Part shown: positions 48,830-56,112 of the stretch, in pieces
Layout of the letters: every line of letters begins with the position of its first letter
Position numbering within the stretch: the first letter of the stretch is position 1
Origin: Maridesulfovibrio sp.
Lineage (GTDB): Bacteria > Desulfobacterota > Desulfovibrionia > Desulfovibrionales > Desulfovibrionaceae
Assembly: GCF_963677005.1 (NCBI RefSeq)
Contig: NZ_OY781616.1
Span: forward strand, 1,777,501 to 1,841,500
Reading direction: 5' to 3'
Length of the DNA stretch: 64,000 nt
Translations under genes and position numbers: made by a program
Notes under the pieces: generated by a model
Database searches by the model: none
Told to the model about the DNA's origin: nothing
The model's input: only the letters and a program-made list of their open reading frames with translations

Positions 48830-51319
48830 ATGACCAACATCCTCAAAGAAAGAGAACTTGAACCTGAAAAACTCAGGTGGACCCTTGATCCTGAAACCCT
48901 CGCCTTCAGCACTACAGACGATCTGGAACCCGAAGATGAAATAATAGGCCAGTGCCGGGGTGTGGAGGCTTTCCGCTTCGGCATGGGCATGCAGCTGAAA
49001 GGCTACAATATTTTTGTAACCGGGCCGGCAGGAACCGGAAAGCAGGCCTCGGTGAAAAAGATGCTCAAGGATCTTTCAAAATCCGACAAGACACCTGACG
49101 ACCTGCTGTACGTAAACAACTTCAAGTCGAACGAATCTCCGGTACTGATCCGGCTGCCGGCCGGGGAAGGCACAACCTTCCGCAAAGCAGTGCATGATTT
49201 TCTGGAAGGGATAAAGCGGGAAGTGCCTCAGCTTTTCGAAAGCCAGGAGTACATTGCCCGCAAAAATGAAATCATCGAAATGCATGAAAAGCAGACCCGT
49301 GAATTCTTTCAGGGAATTGAAGAAAAGGTAAAGGATTCCGGTCTGGTGATAGTAAACATGCAGATGGGCCACTTCCAGCGCCCGGACGTGGTCCCGCTGG
49401 TGGACGGTGAGCCCATACGCATGATCCAGCTGGAGGAAAAAGTCGAAAAGGGCCGCTTTCCCCGTGAAGAATTCGAACGGCTCAAGGAAAAGCAAAAGGA
49501 ACTGAAGGAAGAAGTCGACAACATCCTTGCTCAGGTTCGCCAGCTTCAGAAAGAGGTAAAGAAGAAAAGCGATGACGTGGACAAGCTGATGTTCATGACC
49601 CTTGCTCAGGATCTCATCGGTCCGTTGCGGGAAAAATACCCGGACGCAAAGACCATGAAATATTTTGACGAGATGCTGGAAAACATGAGCGAAGACCTCG
49701 ACTCGCTGCGCATGATCGGTAAAAAGCCGCAGGCCATGGAAGGCGGAATGATGTTCATGCCCCCGCAGGCAGATGCCATCCTCCACCCGTATCAGGTCAA
49801 TCAGTTGGTGGATAACTCGGAACAGTCCGGTCCCCCGGTTATTTTCGAGGCGTACCCCACCTACCGCAACCTGTTCGGTTCCATCGAAAGGGTCATGGAC
49901 CGCAGCGGCGGTTGGCGCACCGATTTCACCAAAATCAAGGCGGGATCATTCATCAAGGCCAACGGCGGATATCTGGTCATCAACCTCATGGACGCCATTG
50001 TTGAGCCCGGAGTCTGGCCCACGCTCAAACGCTCTCTCAAAACCGAAAAAATTGAAATCCAGACCTTCGACCCCTACTACTTCATTTCATCCACCGGCCT
50101 CAAACCGGAACCGATTGAGATGGACGTAAAGGTAGTTGTGCTCGGCGACCCCCATCTGTACCAGTTGCTGCGCCACTACGACCCGGACGTACCCAAAATC
50201 TTCAAGGTCCGTGCGGATTTCGAAACCACCATGGACCGGGACGAAAAGGCCGTTGATGCCGTTGCAAAATTCGTCAGCCGCATGGTTGAAAAAGACAAAC
50301 TCATGCCCTTCGACCGGACCGGAGTCGCAGCTATCATTGAACAGGCTGTACGCATGGCCGGGCGTCAGGAGAAAATCACCACGTCATTTCCCCTGCTGGC
50401 GGACATGCTGGGCGAGGCAAGCCACTATGCAGGCCGGAACGGTTCAGGATCAGTCAAGGCCGAGCATGTTGAGCAGGCCATAGAAGCCCACCGCAAACGC
50501 TCAAATCAGGCCGAGGAACGCCTTCAGGAAATGATCGACCGAGGCAGCCTGTATGTGGACACCGACGGCGAAGTAACCGGACAGGTCAACGGGCTGGCCG
50601 TATACTCCCTCGGCGACTACTCCTTCGGCAAGCCCTCACGCATCACGGCGGTAACCGCCATGGGCAAAGGCGGCATAATCAACATTGAGCGAGAAGCAGA
50701 TATGTCCGGGCCGACGCACAACAAGGGAATTTTCATTCTCTCCGGTTTCCTGCGCCGCTGTTTCGCTCAGGACAAACCGCTCTCCCTTACTGCCAGCATC
50801 GCCTTCGAGCAGTCCTACGGAGGCATAGACGGCGATTCGGCCTCCTCAACCGAACTTTACGCCCTGCTCTCCAGCCTCGCGGAAGTTCCCATCCGGCAAG
50901 GCATCGCCGTGACAGGCTCGGTCAACCAGAAAGGAGAAGTCCAGCCCATCGGCGGAGTAAACCAGAAAGTGGAAGGGTTCTACCTCTGCTGCAAGCATGC
51001 TGGACTCACTGGTGAGCAGGGGGTCATGATCCCCGAACCCAACGTCAAGGATCTGATGCTGCGCAAGGAAGTGGTCGAGGCCGTGCGTGAAGGCAAGTTT
51101 CACATCTGGTCGGTGTCAACCATCGAACAGGGCATAGAAATCCTCACCGGCATTCCCGCCGGAGAAAAAGACGGTGAAGGGAAATACCCCGAAGATTCAA
51201 TCTACGGCAAAGTGGACGCCCGCCTGATCGATCTGGCCGAAGGACTCAAGAACTTCGGAGCCGGTGACGAAGAAAAGGATGAAAAGAAAAAAAGCGGCGG
51301 GGGCTGCTGCACCAAGTAA
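48830..51319 (+). CDS. Lon-like ATP-dependent protease (AAA_32/LonC-type)
   Basis: This is an 829-residue protein. Residues about 50-75 contain a Walker A-like GPAGTGKQ (65-72), where the usual Thr/Ser is Gln. A long coiled coil covers about 200-275. An AAA region follows (GGYLVINLMDAIVEPGVWP, FKVRADFETTMDRD). The C-terminal Lon protease domain has catalytic Ser670 (GDSAS) and Lys713 (GGVNQKVEG). This is the Lon relative class lacking the LAN substrate-binding domain, not housekeeping Lon. The tail ends Gly-Gly-Gly-Cys-Cys. It is co-transcribed with hsp20, suggesting stress-protein turnover. Confidence 0.9.
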   Translation: MTNILKERELEPEKLRWTLDPETLAFSTTDDLEPEDEIIGQCRGVEAFRFGMGMQLKGYNIFVTGPAGTGKQASVKKMLKDLSKSDKTPDDLLYVNNFKSNESPVLIRLPAGEGTTFRKAVHDFLEGIKREVPQLFESQEYIARKNEIIEMHEKQTREFFQGIEEKVKDSGLVIVNMQMGHFQRPDVVPLVDGEPIRMIQLEEKVEKGRFPREEFERLKEKQKELKEEVDNILAQVRQLQKEVKKKSDDVDKLMFMTLAQDLIGPLREKYPDAKTMKYFDEMLENMSEDLDSLRMIGKKPQAMEGGMMFMPPQADAILHPYQVNQLVDNSEQSGPPVIFEAYPTYRNLFGSIERVMDRSGGWRTDFTKIKAGSFIKANGGYLVINLMDAIVEPGVWPTLKRSLKTEKIEIQTFDPYYFISSTGLKPEPIEMDVKVVVLGDPHLYQLLRHYDPDVPKIFKVRADFETTMDRDEKAVDAVAKFVSRMVEKDKLMPFDRTGVAAIIEQAVRMAGRQEKITTSFPLLADMLGEASHYAGRNGSGSVKAEHVEQAIEAHRKRSNQAEERLQEMIDRGSLYVDTDGEVTGQVNGLAVYSLGDYSFGKPSRITAVTAMGKGGIINIEREADMSGPTHNKGIFILSGFLRRCFAQDKPLSLTASIAFEQSYGGIDGDSASSTELYALLSSLAEVPIRQGIAVTGSVNQKGEVQPIGGVNQKVEGFYLCCKHAGLTGEQGVMIPEPNVKDLMLRKEVVEAVREGKFHIWSVSTIEQGIEILTGIPAGEKDGEGKYPEDSIYGKVDARLIDLAEGLKNFGAGDEEKDEKKKSGGGCCTK

Positions 51320-51329
51320 ATCAGCAATT

Positions 51330-51366
51330 AAAGCCGCTGCGGGAAAACTCCCGCAGCGGCTTTTTC
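51330..51366 (+). terminator. Terminator of the hsp20-lon-like operon
   Basis: The 15-bp stem AAAGCCGCTGCGGGA / TCCCGCAGCGGCTTT has an AAAC loop and is followed by TTCTTT. Confidence 0.92.
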
Positions 51367-51380
51367 TTTGTGAAATAAGC

Positions 51381-51424
51381 TGATGCGCTTTGCGCTTTTA
51401 TTAATTGATTTCGCCGCCGGAGCC
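51381..51424 (+). repeat. Dispersed intergenic repeat, half copy
   Basis: TGATGCGCTTTGCGCTTTTA followed by an ATTGATTTCGCC core matches the copies at 42841 and 45264. It lies between the lon-like terminator and hpnG. Confidence 0.65.
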
Positions 51425-51432
51425 ATACCCTA

Positions 51433-52149
51433 TCAAAAAATACTGCCTAAGGCTTTCAGTGCCTTTGAATAATCCCTGCCCATGGGAATCAGTTCAAAAA
51501 CAAGGCCCGGTCGCTTGAGCAGGGCTTTCAGAATAGGGCGGATTCTGGTTCTTCCTTCCTCATCAACCCCTTCCATTGCCTCGCTTGGCACCGCCCTGCT
51601 CCAATCATCACTTATGGCACGGATACAGGCAAAGGGTATCCCTGCTGCTACGGCAGTGTTCGCAACAACCACTGATTCCATATCCGCAGCCAATGCTCCG
51701 GTGCGCTCATAGAGAGTCTGCTTTTCATCGGGAGTCAGAACCGGGCTCTGTACGGTGACAAGAGGACCGCAGGCAAATTCTCCGCAGGCCGGCAGCAGGG
51801 CCTCCCGTGCGGCTTCATCGGCCGCATTTTCCCTCCAGGACGGAATATCGCTGATGTCGGAAACGATGGAGGTGGCTGTTACAGTGGTTCCGGCGCAAAG
51901 CCCCGGAACAAGTCCGCCTGAAACACCTATGCTCAGCAGCAGGTCCGGTTTTTCGGCACATACCGCTGCTGCTGCTTCGGCGGCTCTCTTAATCCCTATG
52001 CCGGAAACAATGCACCGGAACGAAACACCATTTGCAAGCGTGCCTGCCATCATATCGAACCGACCGAAACTTTTTTTCTGCGCTCCCGGAAACACGGCAA
52101 GGGCTTCCTGCTCCATGGCCGCTATTACGACCAAGTTCTTTACTTCCAT
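51433..52149 (-). CDS. hpnG: Hopanoid-associated nucleoside phosphorylase HpnG
   Basis: This is a 238-residue PNP/UDP-phosphorylase family protein. VVIAAMEQEALAV and LLSIGVSGGLVPGLCAG fit the nucleosidase fold, and GALAADMESVVVA carries the nucleoside-binding acidic pair. The segment LTPDEKQTLYERTG and the C-terminal EEGRTRIRPILKALLKRPG match my recollection of HpnG proteins better than Pfs-type nucleosidases. HpnG removes adenine from adenosylhopane, giving the ribosyl form that leads to bacteriohopanetetrol. hpnH, the preceding pathway step, is only 1.4 kb away. The ATG at 52149 follows AGAGG; an upstream TTG would add two residues. MTA/SAH nucleosidase is the alternative. Confidence 0.8.
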   Translation of the reverse strand: MEVKNLVVIAAMEQEALAVFPGAQKKSFGRFDMMAGTLANGVSFRCIVSGIGIKRAAEAAAAVCAEKPDLLLSIGVSGGLVPGLCAGTTVTATSIVSDISDIPSWRENAADEAAREALLPACGEFACGPLVTVQSPVLTPDEKQTLYERTGALAADMESVVVANTAVAAGIPFACIRAISDDWSRAVPSEAMEGVDEEGRTRIRPILKALLKRPGLVFELIPMGRDYSKALKALGSIF

Positions 52150-52290
52150 CTCCAATCCTCTTGCAATGCGCTGATATTAAACAGGTATACGACAGACAAA
52201 ATACTCAGGTCCGAAATTTGACTTACTTTTGATGCCGGAATATTACTTTGGCAATTATTCAAACGTTTAATTTACAGAACGGAATTCAGC

Positions 52291-53400
52291 ATGAGCAACA
52301 GACTATACTTTCTGGACAACCTTAGGGCTGTTACCATTTTCATGGTCGTGGCCCTGCATGTATCACTCTGCTATATGATCTTCGCCCCGTCATGGTGGTT
52401 CGTCATTGATCCGCGTCAGAGCATTTTTTTTACTTATGCAGTCATCCTGATTGATGTCCCGATTATGCCGACCATGTTTTTTCTGGCCGGCTATTTCGCA
52501 CTGTCCTCTATGCAAAGATACGGGCTGTCTGGCTTCTGGACGGCCAAATTCAAACGCATAATCATCCCCTGGATAATCGGAGTACTATTCCTTGCCCCGC
52601 CTGCAATGTACATGATTCTCCTTTCACGCGGCAAGAGTCCGGACTACATGAATTTCTGGGCCAAAACGTTCTGGGTACCCCCCATGTTCAGCCAGTCAGT
52701 ATTCTGGTTTCTGGGCATACTGACGCTGTTTTACATGATCCTTTCCGCGCTATACAATTTTTTCCCGGTACTGCGCAGCCAATCCAGACGCAGTATGATC
52801 CCGTCACCACTACTGCACATTATCTTTATAGCCATCACGACCAGTCTGTTTCTGTCCATGAACCAATTTTTCCCGGCAGACACATGGATTAACGACTACT
52901 ATATTTTTACCTTCGAACCACTGCGTATTTCAATCTACCTGCTTTATTTCTGGCTGGGTATACTTGCGTGGAAACGGAACTGGTTCACCAGACAGGGATA
53001 CACTCCCAGACTGCTTCCGTGGCTTGTTCTGTCTGTTTTATCCGCTGTGTTTTACACTCATTTCAAATTCCAGATGCACACAAACGGCACGGAACTGGCT
53101 GTACAGGCGAGCAACGCATTGGGATTCAATACATTTGCCTTTTCCATAGCGATGACCGGAATTTCCTTTTTCAAAAAATTCGTCAACAGCAGTGCTCCGG
53201 TATGGAAATCCTTTGCCGCAAGCTCCTATGGAATTTACCTGCTTCACTCCCTGGCAGTATACTACGGGGCCTATTACCTGCTCCGGTTTGATGCATCCCC
53301 GTTCATAAAGGCCCCGCTGCTGCTGGTCGGCTCTACCCTTGTCTGCTGGATCGTCACCGCACTGCTGAGGAAAAACAGAATCATGGCCGGAATTATCTGA
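52291..53400 (+). CDS. Acyltransferase-3 family membrane protein
   Basis: This 369-residue protein has about ten membrane helices and the acyltransferase-3 start, LYFLDNLRAVTIFMVVALHVSL, with the family His in the first helix. SYGIYLLHSLAVYY is the usual late motif. Members O-acylate sugars, lipids or peptidoglycan at the inner membrane. It lies on the opposite strand between hpnG and hpnH, so a link to hopanoid or surface glycan acylation is possible but unproven. No strong ribosome-binding site is visible. A hairpin terminator follows. Confidence 0.88.
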   Translation: MSNRLYFLDNLRAVTIFMVVALHVSLCYMIFAPSWWFVIDPRQSIFFTYAVILIDVPIMPTMFFLAGYFALSSMQRYGLSGFWTAKFKRIIIPWIIGVLFLAPPAMYMILLSRGKSPDYMNFWAKTFWVPPMFSQSVFWFLGILTLFYMILSALYNFFPVLRSQSRRSMIPSPLLHIIFIAITTSLFLSMNQFFPADTWINDYYIFTFEPLRISIYLLYFWLGILAWKRNWFTRQGYTPRLLPWLVLSVLSAVFYTHFKFQMHTNGTELAVQASNALGFNTFAFSIAMTGISFFKKFVNSSAPVWKSFAASSYGIYLLHSLAVYYGAYYLLRFDASPFIKAPLLLVGSTLVCWIVTALLRKNRIMAGII

Positions 53401-53440
53401 CCGCGTCACAGCCGAACCTACAACAACGAAGTTCTATAAA

Positions 53441-53477
53441 AAATCCGCAATGCCATATGACATTGCGGATTTACTTT
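53441..53477 (+). terminator. Terminator after the acyltransferase gene
   Basis: The 12-bp stem AAATCCGCAATG / CATTGCGGATTT has an 8-nt loop and the tail ACTTTTTT. Confidence 0.9.
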
Positions 53478-53560
53478 TTTCTCAGCTAGATGAGACAGAT
53501 AGTCTCCGACGGCCCTGCCGGGGTCCTACCAAACCAAAGGTCCCCATCCGGCAAACATCA

Positions 53561-54574
53561 TCAGTCTACTTTCACGCCTTTGAGCGCGAGCATCATGCCC
53601 TTGAGCGGCCTTCTGACCGAGTCTGCTACAGCGGTCGGTTCGAAACCGCAGTGAACCATGCAGTTCGAGCAGCGCGGATCGTTGCCTACGCCGAACTTGT
53701 CCCATTCGGTTTCTTCCATCAGCTCTTTGTAGGAGGAGACGAAACCGTCTTCGAGCAGATAGCAGGGACGCTGCCAGCCGTGTACGGAGCGGCAGGGGTT
53801 ACCCCAGGGAGAGCATTTGTAATCCTGATTTCCGGCAAGGAAATCCAGATAGAAACTGCTGTGGCTGAAATCCCATTTTTTGTTCCGGCCGATCTTGAAA
53901 ATTTCGCGAAAAAGCTGCTTGCTCTGTTCACGGGTCAGGAAGCTGTCCTGATCTTCAGCAGCCTCATAGCTGAATGCAGCAGACAGGGTCATTCCGTCTA
54001 CGCCCAGACTCATGAGAAAATCAAAGAATTCAGCTGCTCCCTCAGCGGTCTGCCCGCCGAACAGGGTCGTGTTGGTGTTGACCCTGAACCCTTTGGACTT
54101 GAGCAGTTTTATCGCACGCACGGCGGACTGGAAAACGCCCTGTTTGCAAACGATCTTGTCATGAACTTCTTCTTTGCCGTCGAGATGAATGTTGAAGGTA
54201 AGGTAAGGGCTGGGCTTGAATTCGCTGATCCGTTCGGGAACCAGGATGCCGTTGGTGCACAGGTAGACGAATTTTTTGCGTCTGGTAAGTTCCTTGACTA
54301 TGGTAGGCATTTCGGGATGCAGCATGGGTTCACCGCCGGGAATGGAGACGATGGGTGCTCCGCACTCTTCTGCGGCGGCAACGCATTCCTCTACGGAAAG
54401 ACGCTGGTTGAGGATGTGCGGGGGCTGGTTGACCTTTCCGCAGCCCTTGCAGCGCAGGTTGCACTGGAACAGAGGCTCAAGCATGAGAACCAGCGGATAA
54501 TGCTTGTTTCCCTTGATGGTCTGGGTAAGAATATATTTGCCGAGTCTAGCTATTTGAATTGCAGGAATTGCCAA
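53561..54574 (-). CDS. hpnH: Adenosyl-hopene transferase HpnH (radical SAM)
   Basis: This 337-residue radical SAM enzyme adds the 5'-deoxyadenosyl group to diploptene, the first side-chain step of extended hopanoids. The cluster-binding motif CNLRCKGC gives C38, C42 and C45. GGEPMLHPEM and the C-terminal SPWGNPCRSVHGWQRPCYLL and CSNCMVHCGFEPTA cysteine motifs are those of HpnH. Length is canonical. The start is TTG at 54574 after AGAGGT; no ATG lies near. It is the last gene of the hpnO-hpnN-PhnD-TPR-hpnH run. Confidence is high. Confidence 0.94.
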   Translation of the reverse strand: MAIPAIQIARLGKYILTQTIKGNKHYPLVLMLEPLFQCNLRCKGCGKVNQPPHILNQRLSVEECVAAAEECGAPIVSIPGGEPMLHPEMPTIVKELTRRKKFVYLCTNGILVPERISEFKPSPYLTFNIHLDGKEEVHDKIVCKQGVFQSAVRAIKLLKSKGFRVNTNTTLFGGQTAEGAAEFFDFLMSLGVDGMTLSAAFSYEAAEDQDSFLTREQSKQLFREIFKIGRNKKWDFSHSSFYLDFLAGNQDYKCSPWGNPCRSVHGWQRPCYLLEDGFVSSYKELMEETEWDKFGVGNDPRCSNCMVHCGFEPTAVADSVRRPLKGMMLALKGVKVD

Positions 54575-54610
54575 GGTATCAACCTCTTTTTCCGCCCTGG
54601 TCCGGCGGGT

Positions 54611-55327
54611 TTATTTTTTAGCGGAGCAGGCTTTCACAAGCTTTTCACAGGCGTCCACTTTCAAAAGTTTCTCATGGTAGCTTTTGCTGGAAATGGCCGT
54701 TTTGTACTCTGCACAGGCCTTTTCCTGTTCATCGTCTTCAAGAAGAGCCGTTGCAAGCCCGAGCCGGTTCATGGCGAAATCCGGGGCCACTTTCACAGCT
54801 TTTTCATAATATTCAAGAGCCTTATCCAGACTGCCGACGCTTATCGGAGCGGACGGGGCTTTGAGGTACAATTCGCCGAGCATGCGGTCCGGACCGCCGA
54901 AATCGACCTCCGGAGCAAGTTTCGACGCAAGAAGTGCTTCTTGCTCCATGACAGGCACAAGGTCAAGTCCCTTGACCGGAGCAAGCTGAGCCTCTTTAGC
55001 AACTAAATAAGCCAAAAGATAGTGTCCGAGGCCGGAGTCCGGCTTTTTTTGCAGAAATTGACGCAAGACAGCCTGACTCTGTTTGGCGTAATCGGCACTT
55101 TTGACCGTACCGCTTTCCAGAAGCCATGCGGAACATGCAGCGGACTGCAGGATATCCGAATCATTTTTACCGGTTGCCAGAACTTCCGCCTGAGCGCGGG
55201 AACAAGGCTTCCAGAGAACCACGCCTCCGGCATTGTATTCAAAAAGAGGCAGATCATACCGGGCAGCGGAACATCCGCAGCAGACAAGCAGCAACAACAA
55301 TAGAACCGTGCGCAATGGAAGTCTCAT
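54611..55327 (-). CDS. TPR-containing putative lipoprotein in the hopanoid operon
   Basis: This is a 238-residue exported protein. A hydrophobic signal ends at LVCCGCSAARY, close to but not a perfect lipobox, with acylation likely at the last Cys. TPR-like helices follow (about 65-230), for example SLDKALEYYEKAVKVAPDFAMNRLGLATALLEDD. It resembles TatT-like or other TPR adaptor lipoproteins. The ATG at 55327 shares one base with the stop of the PhnD-like gene after an AGGAG site; a GTG at 55330 is also in frame. This coupling implies it works with the PhnD-like protein and HpnN. It may be an envelope adaptor for hopanoid movement. Confidence 0.75.
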   Translation of the reverse strand: MRLPLRTVLLLLLLVCCGCSAARYDLPLFEYNAGGVVLWKPCSRAQAEVLATGKNDSDILQSAACSAWLLESGTVKSADYAKQSQAVLRQFLQKKPDSGLGHYLLAYLVAKEAQLAPVKGLDLVPVMEQEALLASKLAPEVDFGGPDRMLGELYLKAPSAPISVGSLDKALEYYEKAVKVAPDFAMNRLGLATALLEDDEQEKACAEYKTAISSKSYHEKLLKVDACEKLVKACSAKK

Positions 55328-56109
55328 CACTTAAGCTCCTTGTCGGCAGGGCCGAACCCGGTTGTCTGTAGGAGCTTGAGCAGACCTGCTGCCGAAGGAT
55401 CCTTTGCCATGTCCAGCAATACTGCCTGCAAACGCAGAGCATCATCATCCACCTTGTCGAACCAGACCACCGGACTGGTGGGCAGTTTTCCGGAAGTGTA
55501 CACAACCTTGGTGTTTCCGTAGCGGTCCGACCCTTCAACCACCGAATATTGCGCGCCGTCCAGGCAGACTCCAACAGCACGCCCCTTATTGACCTTGCGC
55601 AGCACGCGCAGGGCATTATGAGTTCCTTCAATGGAAAAGGAAGTCTTCTCTTTTCCACCGAAAAGGATTGCGGTGGACTCCGGCGTGTAAAGCATGGAGC
55701 CGTAAACCGTTCCCTTGATATCCCGGACGGAATCCGGCCCGTCAGCAGGCACGAGCAGCCGCCAGACATCCTTGCTCTGCCCCTGCGGCATGGTCGAGGC
55801 TACGGGAACCATGTTGAACTTGCTGCTGAAGCTCATGAAAAAGGTAAGGTCGGTAATCCCCCAGGCAGGCTTGTCTGCGCTTAGGCCGGACAGAGCAGCC
55901 TGAAGATCATTGTAGTACACGCCCTTTACCGGGACACCCAGTTTTTTGCTCATGTACCCGGCCAGTTCATCCATAACCGGCTGTGCTTCGGCCGTATTGC
56001 CGGGCTGCCCCGGCTGGATAACCGCAAAGTCGAATCGTCCTGCCGCAAAGGAGGAAGCGGCAAAGACGAAAACCGAAAGCAACGCGAAAAGCAGTATCTT
56101 TCTGAACAT
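55327..56109 (-). CDS. PhnD-like periplasmic binding protein in the hopanoid operon
   Basis: This 260-residue protein has a cleavable signal peptide (cut near ASSFAAG, residue 23). A PhnD/SsuA/transferrin-type fold follows: GNTAEAQPVMDELAGYMSKKLGVPV, DKPAWGITDLTFF and IKGTVYGSMLYTPESTAILFGG. Classical PhnD proteins bind phosphonates for ABC import, but no ABC permease or ATPase is nearby. It lies 3 bp after hpnN and overlaps the TPR gene. Many hopanoid clusters instead carry HpnM, an MlaC-like lipid carrier. A carrier role for hopanoid or its precursor is an attractive inference, not shown by the sequence. Confidence 0.78.
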   Translation of the reverse strand: MFRKILLFALLSVFVFAASSFAAGRFDFAVIQPGQPGNTAEAQPVMDELAGYMSKKLGVPVKGVYYNDLQAALSGLSADKPAWGITDLTFFMSFSSKFNMVPVASTMPQGQSKDVWRLLVPADGPDSVRDIKGTVYGSMLYTPESTAILFGGKEKTSFSIEGTHNALRVLRKVNKGRAVGVCLDGAQYSVVEGSDRYGNTKVVYTSGKLPTSPVVWFDKVDDDALRLQAVLLDMAKDPSAAGLLKLLQTTGFGPADKELK

Positions 56110-56112
56110 AGA

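Noticed and set aside
53450-55006. 518-codon plus-strand frame opposite hpnH and the TPR gene
   Set aside because: It covers the conserved radical SAM gene in antisense and has no domain resemblance.
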